Notes: generated by a model not told the origin, from the letters alone. 64,000 bases of DNA from Rhodocollybia butyracea (GCA_015501585.1 JADNRY010000058.1:62001-126000), one strand, 5' to 3'; shown: positions 1 through 13,149, counted from the stretch's first letter. Program-made: numbers and translations.

Positions 1-515
1 TGCCCCTGTGTACAACGAGTACTCCGCTAGCAATGCAATGCTTAGCATAGCCTCACCTGTCTCAAGTCCGACAGGGATGACCCTATTCGGACGATCACCT
101 TTGGGGCCGTGCACGCTCTAACGTCCATCTACCAGCATGCCAACGCGATGTCACCAATACCCTGCTCCCATCCGTCAAGTGCGTACAGCGAGACAGGAAA
201 GCCGTCCAACAAGAATCGGCCATTGGTGGAATGCCTGCCACTCTATCGCGCCTAAAATCACTAGCATGTAGTAAATACTCCGGTCATTGGACCAAGTTCC
301 GAGATCATGTTCAATGTCTATTACGCACAAGACAGATACTCGAAAGTAGAGGAATAATTACACGAGAATCACTAGAATCTAGATAATACAATTAAACCAG
401 ATAGATAAAGCAAAAAATCCACTCCAGTACCTTCGACTCGGCCTTCATCTAGAAGTTTTCTGTTGGTAATGGAAAAGAAACGATGAGCACCGAAAAAGTA
501 AAAACAAGTTAGTGA
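1..515. other. Left-edge stretch without a recognisable gene
   Basis: No open frame with family resemblance is visible on either strand. The right part is the 3' flank of the NADPH oxidase gene, which ends at 516 on the minus strand, so its 3' UTR and polyadenylation signals should lie here. I see no repeat or RNA gene. Confidence 0.5.
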
Positions 516-2732
516 TTACGAACCCTTGCCGAAGAAGAAACGAGTTCCATTGGGGTCAGAGTACTTGTTCGAAGATATATGGAGTGCAGTGGACAGTGCC
601 TTGGGTCCACAGAAGAACTAAAGTATTCGTTAGGTACACTACCACCAAGCGGCTGCATAAAGACACATACCACACCGACGTCCGTATCCGGGTGCTTCGA
701 CGCAATGCTAGAAAATACCTTGTCCCAATTAGGTCGTCCAAAGTGGGTAGGCGCCCTCAGAGAAGTAATAGCGTCCTTCTCCGCACCAACGTCCTGCACG
801 ATAATGTTGTTCATGTCATCATCCTTGATCTTGGCAGTAAGGTAAATATTGATCTCGATACGGTTTTGGACATCCTGTTCTTCAATGGCGTGAAGTAAAG
901 AGTGGAACCATTCCGCTGTTCCAAAGTCACGAATAACCCATGTAAAGTAAACCTGGAAGGAGGTAAGGGTATGGTACGACATTATTATACAAGTCATCCA
1001 CCTTGGATAAGCGAGTGGGCTTCCCATGGTTAAAGTTGTTCATGCGGTACCAAATGGATTTGAGGATAGAAGCAAACGGAGTAACACCAATACCAGCACC
1101 AACGAGGAGAACGGTTTCAAAATTCAAAAAGTCCTCACTGGCACTACCGAATGGGCCGTCAACCATGACTCGGGGAAGAGTGACATTTAGTGGGGGGTTA
1201 GCATCAGTACCGATGACCTTTCCACCGGACTCAGCTGTGAAAATGTTCAAGTTAAAACACAGAAGACAGAGCACAGATAATACATACTTTTCTCTTTCGA
1301 CTTGAAATCACAGCCGACAGCCTTCGACAGGGCGGTCGTGAAGTCTCCAACAACTCTGCATTTACAACGTCAATATCAGATTCGGAGCCAAGGCGTTGGA
1401 AAGCTCACCGAATGTGGACTGAGATGTAGTCCTCCTCAGGAGCACTATTAGCAGAGATCGGAATTTTTATATCGGGACAAGCAAATATGCGAGACATACC
1501 TTGTGAGGGTGAACGGGTGCCACTGGAAGTACGAAATTTCAGGACAGTTGATAAAGATATATTGCCCGGCCCTGGTGGTGGTCTTTTCCTTCTTGATCTG
1601 CAATTCCATAACATTTGACGGGTGCTGGATGACTTTGGAAATGTAGGTACGATGGCGAGAGCGAACTTCACGAAGGATACGCTCAAAGACCCAAATGAGA
1701 CCGCCAACGATCCAATAACGCTATAAGATATAATGAGTCTCTGGACAAAGCCTCTGAGACGTCAAGCTTACCCAGAAAACACCGATAGTGAGGTAAGAAC
1801 AGTAGGGAGGTCTGTCGGGTTGGAACATGCCTTGGAAATGATTAGAGAGCAGAAACTAGGCAGATTTACAAACAAAACATACAGAACATTCCATGCAACT
1901 GCCAGTTTATGAAGAATACAATGAAAAGATGGTGGGTGTACCAGAACCTTTCAAAGTTTTTTCTTCTTTTCTCCTCACGAGCGTACCAGACCATAGTTCC
2001 GAGCGACGCCCACATAATCCAACCAGTAATAGCTGGTCCAGCCTCGACACAAATGAGTAAAAAGTTGATCACTCGCTGCTTTGTGGTGGTGGCCGACTGG
2101 ATGGCAACGTTCGTTACATTCACAATATGGGCGACTGTATGAACAGCAGACCAGATGACAATGGACCATCCCACTGCCTTGTGGAAGGTGATGTTTTTAT
2201 CGAAAGGAATGACGGTACCGATTGGGGTACGACGCATGAAAGAGATAAAGTTCCTGCAGACGGGGAGAAGAATGAAGATGACATCGACGTGGCATAACAT
2301 AGCAGAAGCACGGGCGATAGCTACAAGAAAAGAGTGAGCATATTTATTCGGAAACCAAGTCGAACAAATCTACGCACTGAACCCAGCACCAAGCAGGCGT
2401 CGATTACCAACCAAGTTATCTTTGAAGGAATAATGTGCCATTCCAAAGCCTCCGATAAGTAGATGAAGGAGGATGAAGATAAAAAAGAACATCCGGTTGC
2501 CACCGTCGTTGATCATCCAGAGCTTCCAGCGTCCGATGACGTTCAAGCTCTCCTTCTTGGTTGGACCTTTGGGGGCACCATTGCTGTTAGTTCTCTGGAG
2601 ACCCTGTAGGCGAATGCGTTCGGTCTTGTTCCGCTGGAGCTGAGCACCATTGGCTTGTTTAAGGTCAGGGTGGTCCTCAAGATTATGCCCAGCGAAATTG
2701 GGATTTGGGTTGCGAGTATCCATAAAATCCAT
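516..2732 (-). CDS. noxA: NADPH oxidase catalytic subunit, NoxA/Nox1 type
   Basis: Integral membrane flavocytochrome that moves electrons from NADPH through FAD and two haems to oxygen, making superoxide; in fungi NoxA acts in hyphal fusion and fruiting-body development. Nine exons read by eye: 2732-2378, 2320-1883, 1830-1772, 1720-1500, 1444-1409, 1355-1288, 1234-1002, 952-671 and 617-516. They sum to 598 codons, i.e. 597 residues, about the family length. Visible features, in order: a short N-terminal tail without EF-hands, transmembrane helices holding the haem histidines ([32 protein letters not shown]), the FAD motif HPFTLTS, the NADPH motif [14 protein letters not shown], and the C-terminal signature [10 protein letters not shown] just before the stop. 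A second in-frame Met at 2723 is an alternative start. Lack of EF-hands and overall likeness favour NoxA over NoxB or NoxC. No breaks were seen. Confidence 0.95.
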
Positions 2733-3634
2733 TGCGAAAAGAGCGTACGACCGGCGCAAGAACAAGAAAAACTAGACGACGAAAAAAGAGGGATTGGGGA
2801 AAAAAATGACCGTCCCGCTGGTCTATGAGGGATGATGGTGAGGACGAGAGGAGGGAATGTGTGAAACTGATTGCCAGTGATGCACAACAATCAACAGAAT
2901 CTAACACAAGTTTCCATAGTTTCTTACCGGGTCTAGTCCCGTCTAGATTATTGTTACATAAAATTTTATTCCGCTTCCGAGTCAACCGAGACGATTTCCT
3001 ACAAGTCCTGGCCATTCTTCCGTTCTCCAGCTTTCTCCACTGGTTTTTATGATGATTCGCCGGCGGCTTGTTATTTTCGTCACCGTATCAATCGGCATAA
3101 CATTGATCTGTTTGACTTTGAAGTGAATGAACGTTTCCTTTTTTCCGTACATATTACATATACTATCATAGGCCTTTGCCAGGCAGACGAGGCTGAGCAA
3201 AACGCCATCGACCATCCACGTTTGCATCTTTCCCTCCCTTGGAATTGAGACTCGATGCGTCCAGCCAAAATCAACACTGATCCAAACCAAGGCGTTACCA
3301 CAGAGACCATGTTCTTTTGAACAAACAGGTGCCTCAAGTGATGGACTATTCTAAAGCAACACTGAGGTCTTAAGATAGAAAAACGCGACAACTCGCAATC
3401 GCTCCGCAGCTGTACTGTATGTACAGTTATTTTTGGATTCCTCGCTGCTAAAATATGGAAATCACCAGGCACAAGAATCTGAACCTCCAAGAGGTGAAGG
3501 GCTGGCAGCAAGGATGTTGGCTGGCCTTGTACCAGATAGCAAAAAAATTTCATGGGTACTACGATTGTTGAGGTGGTTGCTGAGTATGCTGCTGAGCGTG
3601 CTGATGTTGCTGTTGTTCATATTTTTGGTTAATT
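2733..3634. promoter_or_regulatory. Intergenic: noxA promoter side and eaf1 3' end
   Basis: About 900 bp between the noxA start (minus strand) and the stop of the next minus-strand gene. Open frames here are short and resemble no family. Pyrimidine-rich tracts on the minus strand just upstream of noxA (about 2760-2860) are typical of fungal core promoters. No specific factor site is claimed. Confidence 0.4.
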
Positions 3635-6600
3635 TTAGCGTTTAAGATCGTCAAATAAACCCACCATGACTTGAAGTCGTAACATACTGAGCTGCTCAGG
3701 GGTGACACTACTGGAAACATTCGGGAGATAATAATGTCCTTGGATATTCCGAGCTTGAGGAATATTCATTGCTCCGATCTGACCGTTCTGCAATAATGCC
3801 GCTGGTTGAGCTGACCCTTGAGGTTGCGTATGACTCTGCGGGTGCTGAGCTTGAGCGGAAAGCGGGCGGGGGGAATTAGCAGTGCCATTCGAGGGTGTAC
3901 CTGTCGAACGAGGCGACGAAGCGTGTGCTGGAGACGACGTGGCATCACGCGAGGTAGTGTAGGGGGATGACAATGAAGCGGTCCCATTCACTCCATTCTG
4001 CACGAGAGCCTGCTGCAGGTTGCCACGTAGAGTGGCCTGCGCGTCAATCGCAGAATGCTGAGCCAGAAGGGCAAGCTGAGCTTGAACCTGAACTTGAGCT
4101 GGTGTCTGGCCTTGAGCAGCAGTAGCATTAGCCTGTTGGGCGCGTTGAACTTGTGAAGCCAATAGTTGTTGTTGCTGCTGAGGAGACATACGCGAGTTAC
4201 CTGCGATTAGAGGTGTAGCGGATCGTTGTTGTTGAGAAATTGGTACTTGCTGGCTGCGTATTTGAGCAACAGGTTGCGCAGGAGCGCCAGAAATGGATGC
4301 ACGTTGGGCCCCATTGGCGCCGACAGCAACAGCAGGTGCCGCTGGTTGAATACTCTGGAAGGAGATGCATAAGAGTAGCCGATGGCAAAAGAAGGATTAA
4401 CATACAGCGCGAGATGCTCCATTTGGTCCAGCCAAGGCTCGAGCTCTGGCCAGTTGGAGCTCTTGATTCTGCTGATGATCTCGGTCCGCTTTTCGACGAC
4501 TGACTTCGGCGGGAGACATCTTCTGGAGACCACTGTAGTCGTTGTGTGATTCATGCATGCCAGCAGATTTGCGTACTGACAATAAATAACATGAGAACTA
4601 TAGTTTCAGGTAAGGGCTAGGTCTTACCACTGTTTTTCTGCAGTACTTCATTTCGCTTCTTGATGGCTTTACGAACAGCATCTTGAACCATGGTATGACG
4701 CCTCCGTTTCTTGGGTTCGCTCCCAGACCCGGAAGTGGTAGGAGCGGAAGACATGCTTACACTGGCACTAGCAGGTCGCTTCACACCCCTAGTGCCTGGA
4801 AGGGATGGCGGTGGTGGAGTAGTGTCCCCCGAAGGAGATGCGGCGGGTTCAGTTTCCAAAAGTCGTTGCGTGGCCGTCGGACTAAATCGCTCTCTCCAAC
4901 GTTCCTGACAATCTTTGGAAGTACGCCAATCGGCCTTAATCGTGACTTTGGACGCATTATAGCATTCGGCAACAAGCGCCCAATTATTCGGATACTTTTC
5001 TGCAAGAGATTTCAGAAGCATATCGTCACTTGAAGTCCATATGTGGTCAACGACGCGTTTGGAAGGTTCTTTCAACTTAGCGACTGGAGACGATGGTGCA
5101 GGGGTTTGTGTGGGAGGCGAAAGAGCTGGAGTAACAATTGTGATTAGAGGGACTTTATGATCGAAAAGACCTGGGATCATTCTCAGTACATCGAAGATAT
5201 ATATGTATTGGTCAAGAATAACGTACCAGCATTGAACTCTTCCGGTAGACGGTATGCTTGAGGCCCTTCATATTCAACAGAAATTGGTGTTTCATCAAGA
5301 CCAACCCATTTGCCATCTCGCATATGTTTAGAAGGTTTCAAAGCACCGACCAGTGTTGGTTTTGAATGCATGAAATTGCTGGCAGGGTAGACTTTGCTAT
5401 ACGCCACCTCATCAACTCTTCTGTTAACCGGGTCATCCCGATCGGATTTTTTCTCTCCTTTCTTCTTCAATCCGTCCGGAGGAGGAAGGACTGCGACGTC
5501 AAACATCCCATATATTTGCGCTTCTGGAAATATGGAAGAGAGGTCAACGTGTGGAAGGACAGATTCTGTTGGCAAGTTCTTGAGTGGATCCGTGCTCGGA
5601 ATACGAAAATCATCTAGGTCGAGAAACACTTTTTCCGTATCTGAATGGGCGATTTTATCGCGAAGAGGTGCGAAACGGTTAATTTTAGACGATTTGGAGT
5701 GAGAAATGGAGGACCGCTCGGAGTAAAGGGAAGACGAAAGAGACGTCGAGGTGGATTCAGATAAAGCAAGTATGGGATCATCAGATGTGGATTTGAGACC
5801 GCCTAACGTTTTCTCCTCTTCTGAACGTGCAGGATCATGCGTTTCTCGTGATACGGGATTATCGACTTCCATGTTTCCATTGTGAAGAGCAGATGCATCT
5901 TCGATTTCCTCCGTCTTGGGTTGCAAATCTTTGAAGCCTACTCCTTCTGCAAAGGAGCTTTGATCTAGAGATTCTTCAACCATAGCAGAGGGGTCGAGTC
6001 CGTCGTCAACATCTTTTTCCTGATCTTCGTCATCCTCGTCGTCGGAACCATAATCAAGGTTCAGTAACGCCGACGAGGGTCTAGTAGGACCAGAAGTCGC
6101 CGGGGTTTCGGCTTCAATAGGATCGACCTGAGTAGCATCCTCCATGATTTGGTCCTTTGGCTCGTCCTGTCGAGGTGGTTTCCAGTGAACACAGATCCCA
6201 CGTTTCAGTCTTTTCTCTGGGGTTCCTGCCGCATGCCATTCCAGTACTGACGTAGATAGATTATAGGCAATGGTCATCTTCCATTTACGCTCTTCTCTGA
6301 AATCGGTACGCATCCATTTCTGGTGAAGGTTAGTTTAAATGTTTGTGAAACGTCGTAAATGATATCTACCATTTCATCCATAAGATAATCCCAGTGAGTT
6401 TTTGTGATACCTCCAGATGCACGCTGTTTCTTTGGCTGCCGGAAACTCCAGCGCGCGCTGGACTTCAAGAGCTCGATCCGGTCAACAGCGCGTATCACCT
6501 TCAATTCGGTCATAGCAACCTGACAGTATGATTAACGAGGGGCACATTCGAAACGGAGGTATACGCACAGCCCAATCCCGGGTACTTAGACATTTTGTAG

Positions 6601-7966
6601 CCTTCGATACTCGTTTATAAACAGGATTCGTCCGAATGGTGGCATTCCACCGGTTAAGACCCCATGGTGCCCAATCGTCCTTCCCCTCTTTCTCCTTTTT
6701 GGCGTCCGCCTTCTCTTTCTTCTTCGATTTAATTTTTCTGCTCTTGACTTTGAAATCAGCAGGTAGAGCATCGAGAGGCGGAAGTGGGTACCGAAGATCC
6801 AGCTGGTGGCGCGGTTGCGAAGGTGATACCGGGGGAGCAGGGGGTGGTTCGAGAGGCAGCGTCGTAAAGTCAAAATCGTTGGACACACTGTGAAAGGCCG
6901 AAGATGGTGCAGGAATGAACACAGGTGCAGAATATAATTTGCCTGCAATTGGTTCAGGAGTAGTGAACTCGCGGGGTTGCGAAGGGGCGAAAGAAAGCGT
7001 TGGTGGGGCGACGGGAGGATTGGGATGAACACCGGATTCAGGAAAAATGGTATGGGATTCTGCTGTAAGAGAAACAACCAGGTCAATATCCATGTTCACA
7101 CTCGGCCCAGGAGAAGAAACGGCTGCTGGGGGGGTGCGAGGTTGTTCCAACAGAGGACTGGTGGTTTGTGGCAATTCACGGTCTCGAGGCACCTGTGGAG
7201 CCGAGAAAATCTGTGACGGTGGCGAAATTGCGGGATTATCGACATCCATGAGGTCCACTGATTCCAACACCCCATCGGTGCTCTCTGGCGATGTAACGGA
7301 GGTCTTTGGAGGTTCGCCTGGAATGTCTTCAGGATTAGGTAGTGAAGATTGTCGCATTGAGTTATCCAATTCGGACGCGATACCTGCAGTACCCACGGAG
7401 ACTACTTGAGTCGACTCCATTGAGCCTGAGATGGGGATTGTACTCAAAGTATTGGGTTGTGGAGAAGACCTGATGATGTCCAGTTCATCGTCAGAGTCAA
7501 GATGTTCAACCGCCTGTTCCACCGGACTTGGTGGGTTCCCATCAGCAACGTCCTTCGATTCCGAGGAGATAGGCTGAGGCGACGAAGGTGGTTCTTCGGG
7601 AGAGACAAGACAAAAAAGTTCATTCTCAGATAGATGGCTGATGTATCCCGTTTCTGGGCTAGGTTTGAGGTAAGAACCAGTACGAGAAAAGACACAAAGA
7701 AGGCATACTTTGCTGTTAGATCATGTTTGTTCAAAAAAACATGCAGATCATCACTCTCCTCATCGTCTATTGCTATTGTCTCTCCAGCATTCATTCGTTT
7801 CCGCAACATACGGTACATTTCGCGAAGAAGCGCGTTACGCTTTTCTGAAATCGCTCTGTATGGTTTATACAAATGTCAGCGATCCATAAAAGCTGATTTG
7901 ATACGAAACTCACGCCAACTGAGCTAATCGCTGTTCTACTAGAGACTCAAGAGCATCTTCAGACAT
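3635..7966 (-). CDS. EAF1: Eaf1/Vid21-like scaffold of the NuA4 histone acetyltransferase complex (HSA + SANT)
   Basis: Nuclear scaffold around which NuA4 (H4/H2A acetyltransferase) subunits assemble. The N-terminus MSEDALESLV starts at 7966 and runs into a Lys/Arg-rich helix; introns at roughly 7910-7865 and 7710-7645 (minus-strand GT-AG) join the pieces. A long Ser/Pro/acidic region (about 7500-6700) is followed by the HSA helix (about 6600-6240, with RVSKATKCLSTRDW and KTHWDYLMDEM), which in this family binds actin and Arp4. After another acidic linker comes a SANT/Myb repeat at about 5060-4850 (VDHIWTSSDDMLLKSLAEKY, then NWALVAECYN and CQERWRERF). The C-terminus (4189-3635) is rich in Gln and Ala, as in fungal homologues. 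The order HSA then SANT then Gln-rich tail, with no SNF2 ATPase between, separates it from Swr1/Ino80-type proteins. Several internal splice sites were not individually fixed. Confidence 0.9.
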
Positions 7967-8400
7967 ATTCTGTGATACTTGTGATGAAAGAAGCCCAGAT
8001 ACAAGAGCTTGCCGATTTCTGGTGCGGACTTATGCCAGAATGAAGAGAGTCCTTTCCTGAGATGGTGGTTAATGGGAGAAAGGAAATTTCCTTTTTCGGA
8101 GTCTTTGTACATTAGCGCCCTATTAGCGCTCGTTGTTCCTTTCTTCTCTGGCGAACCATGTTACAATCTGCGTTCCAAGCGATATCCACAATCATCCTTC
8201 CAAAGCCTGTGGGTGATTCTCTCTGCACCGTAGCCAAAGCTGAATATCTTGTCTAGTACTTCAAGGTTCCGCCTTCAAAACCAGACCCAATTTATTATAC
8301 TGCGACTGTGTTTGGAGGCTATAACTATAATCCTAAAACCTCTTGCGAGTATCTGGAAGGCCGGCGAGCTCAAATAACACGCTTTACTAATCGAGCCCTC
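7967..8400. promoter_or_regulatory. Divergent intergenic region (eaf1 / unknown gene)
   Basis: This is the probable shared 5' region of the minus-strand eaf1 gene and the plus-strand gene that follows. The end (8385-8406) has a TACTAAT branch-point-like motif followed by a CTCTCCAG acceptor-like site. This suggests that an upstream leader exon of the next gene lies somewhere in this stretch, but I could not identify its ATG. Confidence 0.35.
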
Positions 8401-8406
8401 TCCAGT

Positions 8407-10535
8407 TTCCAACTTCAATGTCTCCACAACTAAATTTGGCGAAACTCCTCTTACACCTCAACGAAGTCAAAGGAATCAATTGACGTCCGCGGGTAGTAGT
8501 AGATGTAGTATTGCTTCTTCCAACAAGAACTCAACGTGCTGCTGCTCGTGTAGTTGCCCTTACAGCCAATCGGTAGGTGTGTCCAGCTACTCTTGAGGCA
8601 AGTGACGGGAACGGTCCTTCAATGTAGGCCAGCTCGCTGGACCTTCGACTTTCAGGCCTGGGACTCTTAGCTGCTGTGGCATCGTCACTTCTTGTAAGTA
8701 AATCTTCCCAAAACTTTCTTCGTGATTATATGCATCTGTCCTAGGAATCTCCGTCCCCCCGATCCTCATCTAAATCTACTGCGAGAACTGGAAGGCGCTC
8801 TATAGCATCTTGGATTTCTTCTCCGCTTTCGAAGCTTCCCAAGAGGACAGGAATAGTTCAAGTGTCTCAAGATGCCAACGCGACTGACAACAAACAACTT
8901 CGGAGGACCAGTAAAAGGATAGTTTCTGCCCAAAACATAACGCCCCGCCATCAAAACTTCAACACTGTAAGTTTTCTTCAGTATCCGGTGTTCGTTCTTG
9001 TCCCAGTTGCTTCCCTTTAGACCGTCAAGCTCAAGTCCAATCCCAAGACACAGCCATTGGAATCCCTCCATACAGCCAAGCGAAGCTCTTCTATGCATGA
9101 ACTGGATTCTTCTTGCTCTTCTTGCTCTTCGTTTGACCCTTCAGATAACGAGGGTACATACCCCTCAACACCTTCGCCTTTTCCGCTATTTTCTCCCATC
9201 TCTCTGCAGCCGCGACCTCAAAGAAGCTTTTCCCAAGATTATCCTGACAATTTTCTGCCTGCTTTCGAGCTTTCTCCTGTGATAGAAGAACCCACCACTT
9301 TCAATGATGTCGATGATATCCTAGCATATTATAGTAATGCTCCTGTTCTTGACCACATTGGCTTCGACGAATCAAACTGGGAATCGGAGATTATTTTTGA
9401 TGCCGAATCAGAATCTGAGCCCAAGGTAAATATACCTTTATCTGAGGTCGTTCGTGCCTGTAACGATCCTTCATTCAGCTACAGGCTGGTCATATAGATA
9501 ATGACGCAGAAGTCGGTGAAATCAAACGAGCTAGACGGATGTCATATATCCTGAAGCCCACACAAAATGAGAATTGTTCTAGTAAGATTTATTATTTATC
9601 AGGTCTCACCGATACTGACTATCCTCTTCAGCAGTGTTCAACGTTACCGATAACGAAACCAACAATTCTGCATTCAAGAATTTCTTGTCTCCCCCAGCTC
9701 TCGTCCTTACATTCCCAACTCCCGAATTGCCCTCAACCCTTCCCGACCCTATTCCGCTGATCACCGAGTCTAGTCAGCTTTCTCCGATGGGCTTCATACC
9801 TCAAACTCCTCCTGCGTCAACCCATCGTCATCTTGGAGACTCACTCTTACCTCCCACACCACTGCCACACCTTCCTCGATGTACCTCTTGCGGATTTGGT
9901 TTCGCCTTTGACTCTGTCAGTAGCTCGATTGATACGCTTCCAAGACTTTTACCCACCGCCAATCCGTGCAATAAATGCCAAGGCCAATGGGATAGATGCC
10001 AAAGGTGGTACGGGAAAAGGGGTGGGAAGTGGGTGGGAGATCGAAGCACGCCGCTACGGAGCAACTTGGTGGTTCAATAGGTCGAATGAGAGCCATGAGC
10101 TTCAAGCGCGCATCTCAGCGGCTTTCTCAAATCATGGAAGGCGTGTTAAGCTCATCGGATCGGACTGAGCCCCCTGTCAATTGCCCGCCTCTTGATGTAG
10201 TGTACGTTGCGAAGCGTTCCTCGAAGCGTCTTTCGTTCATGCTCTGGAATAAGCCAAAACATGAAGGCTCTGTGATCCTGGATCAGGATTCAGCTGCGCA
10301 GCCACCTCAGCTTCCTCTCACAACGGATACTTCTTCCGCACCTGAAGACGTGCTCGATTCTGTACAAGGCCCATCCAAGTCTAGGTTCACTGGCATCTTT
10401 TCTTCAAAATCAAAGGTATCTCGGAGAAGAGGACAAGGGCAATACGAGCGCAAAGGGCGACGATCATTTCTGAATTTTGGTTCTGGTCGATCACAGCTCG
10501 AAAATGTATCTTATAGGCAATCCCACGCTGGCTGA
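8407..10535 (+). CDS. Unrecognised Ser/Pro-rich protein with two CxxC pairs (N-terminus unresolved)
   Basis: I recognise no family. A consistent reading is built from seven exons: about 8407-8572, 8628-8693, 8745-8966, 9021-9425, 9479-9581, 9632-10021 and 10081-10535. All junctions are GT-AG and keep one frame. The N-terminal exon has a Cys cluster (CCCSCSCPY). The middle is low-complexity, Ser/Pro-rich and acidic (HELDSSCSSCSSFDPSDNEG). Near the end two Cys pairs, CTSCGFGFAF and PCNKCQGQWDRCQRW, are about 38 residues apart and could bind a zinc ion. The tail is basic (KVSRRRGQ, RKGRRSFLNFGSG). The first listed exon has no in-frame ATG, so a start exon must lie upstream or the model begins elsewhere. 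The composition suggests a disordered regulatory protein, but this is only inference. Confidence 0.6.
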
Positions 10536-11399
10536 ATAACTTAACTCATCGCGACACCCTTTATTAATTCTCCGTTGTCTTTCTATACCTAGCACAGTAG
10601 TGCGATTCAATAAAACCGTCCCTGCATTTAGGGCCACTGTAATAAACTTTCTCCTTATCAACTTCCTTCCATGTTGACGGAACGCATCTCTGTTTGGAAC
10701 GCTATGGGTTGAGGAAAGCTTTCACTACTTTGGATTTGTACCATTGTACTGATTCGATTATATCGCATTGCACCTTGGGGGTTGAAAAAATTATCTATTC
10801 GAACTTGTGTGGTAGCCTATACTAGCATAAGGCACTAGCATGTATACTTGATGTATACGTATGAGTACTACAATAAGACTGATCAGCAGTGAGTCCCCAA
10901 AGAAACAGGGCGAGTTTTCTCTGCTAGATTAGGCACTGGTTAGCGGTCTCCATGCACGTTGCGACGTGGTGAGGAGCCGAGGTAAAGTGTGTAAGGTATG
11001 TAAGAGTCCATAGAGGAAATTAGTGTCCTAGTAGGGCAAACTGGAAGTGGTTGCCTACTACGAAGAGTCCTTTAGAATTAGAAGGTCTAACCCGGCCAGA
11101 GAATGAACTCACCTTCATGATGGACAGGGCTGGGCATGCTGGGTAATCAATGCTCTGGAACCTGGCGTTCTTTCCAAGCGATTTCCAAGGGACTGGCTAT
11201 GTGATAAAGTTCCTTCCTGTCTGACAGTTGCAACAGCTTTGGCAACAGATAAATTTAGGCCGCAGAGATACAACCCTTCCCAAGACTTCCTTCCCTCTTC
11301 CCTCTTTGAATACCCGCATTTGGCAAGCTGAGTCACCGTACTTGATCTTCCAACCAGGGCATAGCGTTTGTACGTTCTTACTTGGCTTGACATCGAGTC
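10536..11399. other. Intergenic, no gene seen
   Basis: This is the 3' flank of the preceding gene and the 5' flank of the NLR pseudogene. Stop codons are frequent in all frames. No repeat, RNA gene or conserved motif was recognised. Confidence 0.4.
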
Positions 11400-13064
11400 A
11401 TGGAAGCAGGAGCAACCATCCTTGCGTACTTGGCCATTGGTCAATTACTCAAAGCAATTGTAGAGTATGGAAGCGATATGTTGGAATACAGTACAGAGCG
11501 GGACCTCTTTCTGGGCGAATTGGAAGCATTGGCAGAGATTCTATCTCGCTTAAGCTTCTTGTTGAATCCAAGTCACAGTCTCTCCCACTCGACCCTTGGA
11601 TAGAGGCACTCCAAAGACTCGATCTATTCAAAGACAACGCAATCCTTGGACAAACCTTGCGAGATATTGCTTTGAAGCTAGGTATTCCGGATGATAGAAT
11701 TTACACTCGAATGGTTACAAAAAGCATTGGGACTCCCCAGGCCGTAAAGCTATTCACCCCATCTGATACTACTCGTTCAAATGGATCCACTGGCATACGG
11801 GGAAAAATTGTGCTGGGAGCCCGTAAAATCAAAGTTATGTCCATTTGGGCCCTCATAGGGAAAAGTGACATGGTAGATTTGCTAGCCCGAGCTCAGAGGA
11901 TGTGCCAGATGGCCCAGATTGCATTGTCAGTGTACTCTGCGTAAGTCGGAAGGTCCGCTTTGACCTGATTTGATCATGACATTGGTTTCGGCCCGATTAG
12001 AGAGCAACTTGCAAAGATGAGCGAAACGGTCGAGCAGCGCCTTGACTTGTATCAACAACGTGAGTGGTTCACTGTTATTGAAGTTCTACATATGTAACTT
12101 ATTGTTCATAGGTATTTTGGCCAAGTTGGATGAAGGTAGCTACTTCAGAACGTAAACGAAGGTCTAATTCAAAATCGCATCTACTATTCCTCATCAGGAC
12201 TTGGACAAATCCGTAATCAGCTTGGTTCTCTAGAACAACAGTCACAGAACGAGAAAGATGGTTATTACATGTCGTTATTGTGGCGCCTTTCCCTATTTCT
12301 CACTTTAGTTCATAGATAAACGCTTGCAAGATTTCATCGCAAGGCTCCATCCTGTTGACAATGAGACAAAACACTATAGTCTCTTTGAGCAAAAACAGAA
12401 TGGAACCTGCACCTGGCTGTCAAGCCATCCCCGCTATAGGTCTTGGTTATCTTCGGAAGAACGCATCTTGTGTCTTTTCGGTCGACGTAGGCTATGACAG
12501 ATTTTTCATTTTCATAATACTGATATTCTCAATAACAGCTGGCTCAGGGAAATCTGTGCTATGGTCCGCGTTTCCATCAAGTTGTTACTCTAAAGACTCA
12601 CGAAACTTTACAGCAGCTCCTCTGTAATTGAGGACCTTCAAAGTAGCACAGTCACGCAAGTGATCTACCATTACTGCGACTTTCGTGACCAACACAGCAC
12701 CAACGTCAAGACAATATTTCATTCCTTGCTTGCCCAGCTTGTTCGACAAAACCCCCGGCAATGGAATGAGAAACTCTGCCAGATAACCAAATCAAAGCTC
12801 AACATCTCTGTAGGAATTTGGATTGGAATATTTGCAAGTGCCTCCGTGTACTGTCACAGATTTCTATTCATTTGCTTTATCTTATATTTTATCTTATCTA
12901 TCAATATCTTATCTGTGCCATGGGCTTATCATTACATTAGATCTATATCTTATTTATTACTTAAAGTAGATAGATACCAGATGTATTACTGTCTAACCTT
13001 GACAGACAGTGTCACCTTTGACAGATGGTGACACCTTTTGACAGATAGTTTCACCTTGACAGTA

Positions 13065-13106
13065 GAACCTTCTAGAACTACCCAGAGTAGGTAGAACCTT
13101 CTGGAA
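13065..13106 (+). promoter_or_regulatory. Two perfect three-unit heat-shock elements in the 5' LTR
   Basis: GAA-cc-TTC-ta-GAA at 13065-13077 and GAA-cc-TTC-tg-GAA at 13094-13106. Each has the exact 5-bp spacing of the Hsf1 consensus nGAAnnTTCnnGAAn. They lie in a duplicated block of about 29 bp, 45-85 bp upstream of TATATAAG (13150). Hsf1 binding is inferred from the consensus only. Confidence 0.7.
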
Positions 13107-13149
13107 CTACCCAGAGTAAAGTACTCTGGGTCCTATTTAGTTACACATG

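Noticed and set aside
3433..3645. Leucine-rich 70-codon plus-strand frame
   Set aside because: It overlaps the 3' end of the eaf1 gene and its flank on the other strand; no independent support.
9996..10080. Apparent frameshift in the unknown CxxC protein
   Set aside because: A GT-AG intron at 10022-10080 joins the two frames in the right phase.
12538..12627. Apparent stop soon after the Walker A motif
   Set aside because: A short intron (about 12563-12613) removes it and gives the expected SSVIEDLQ continuation.
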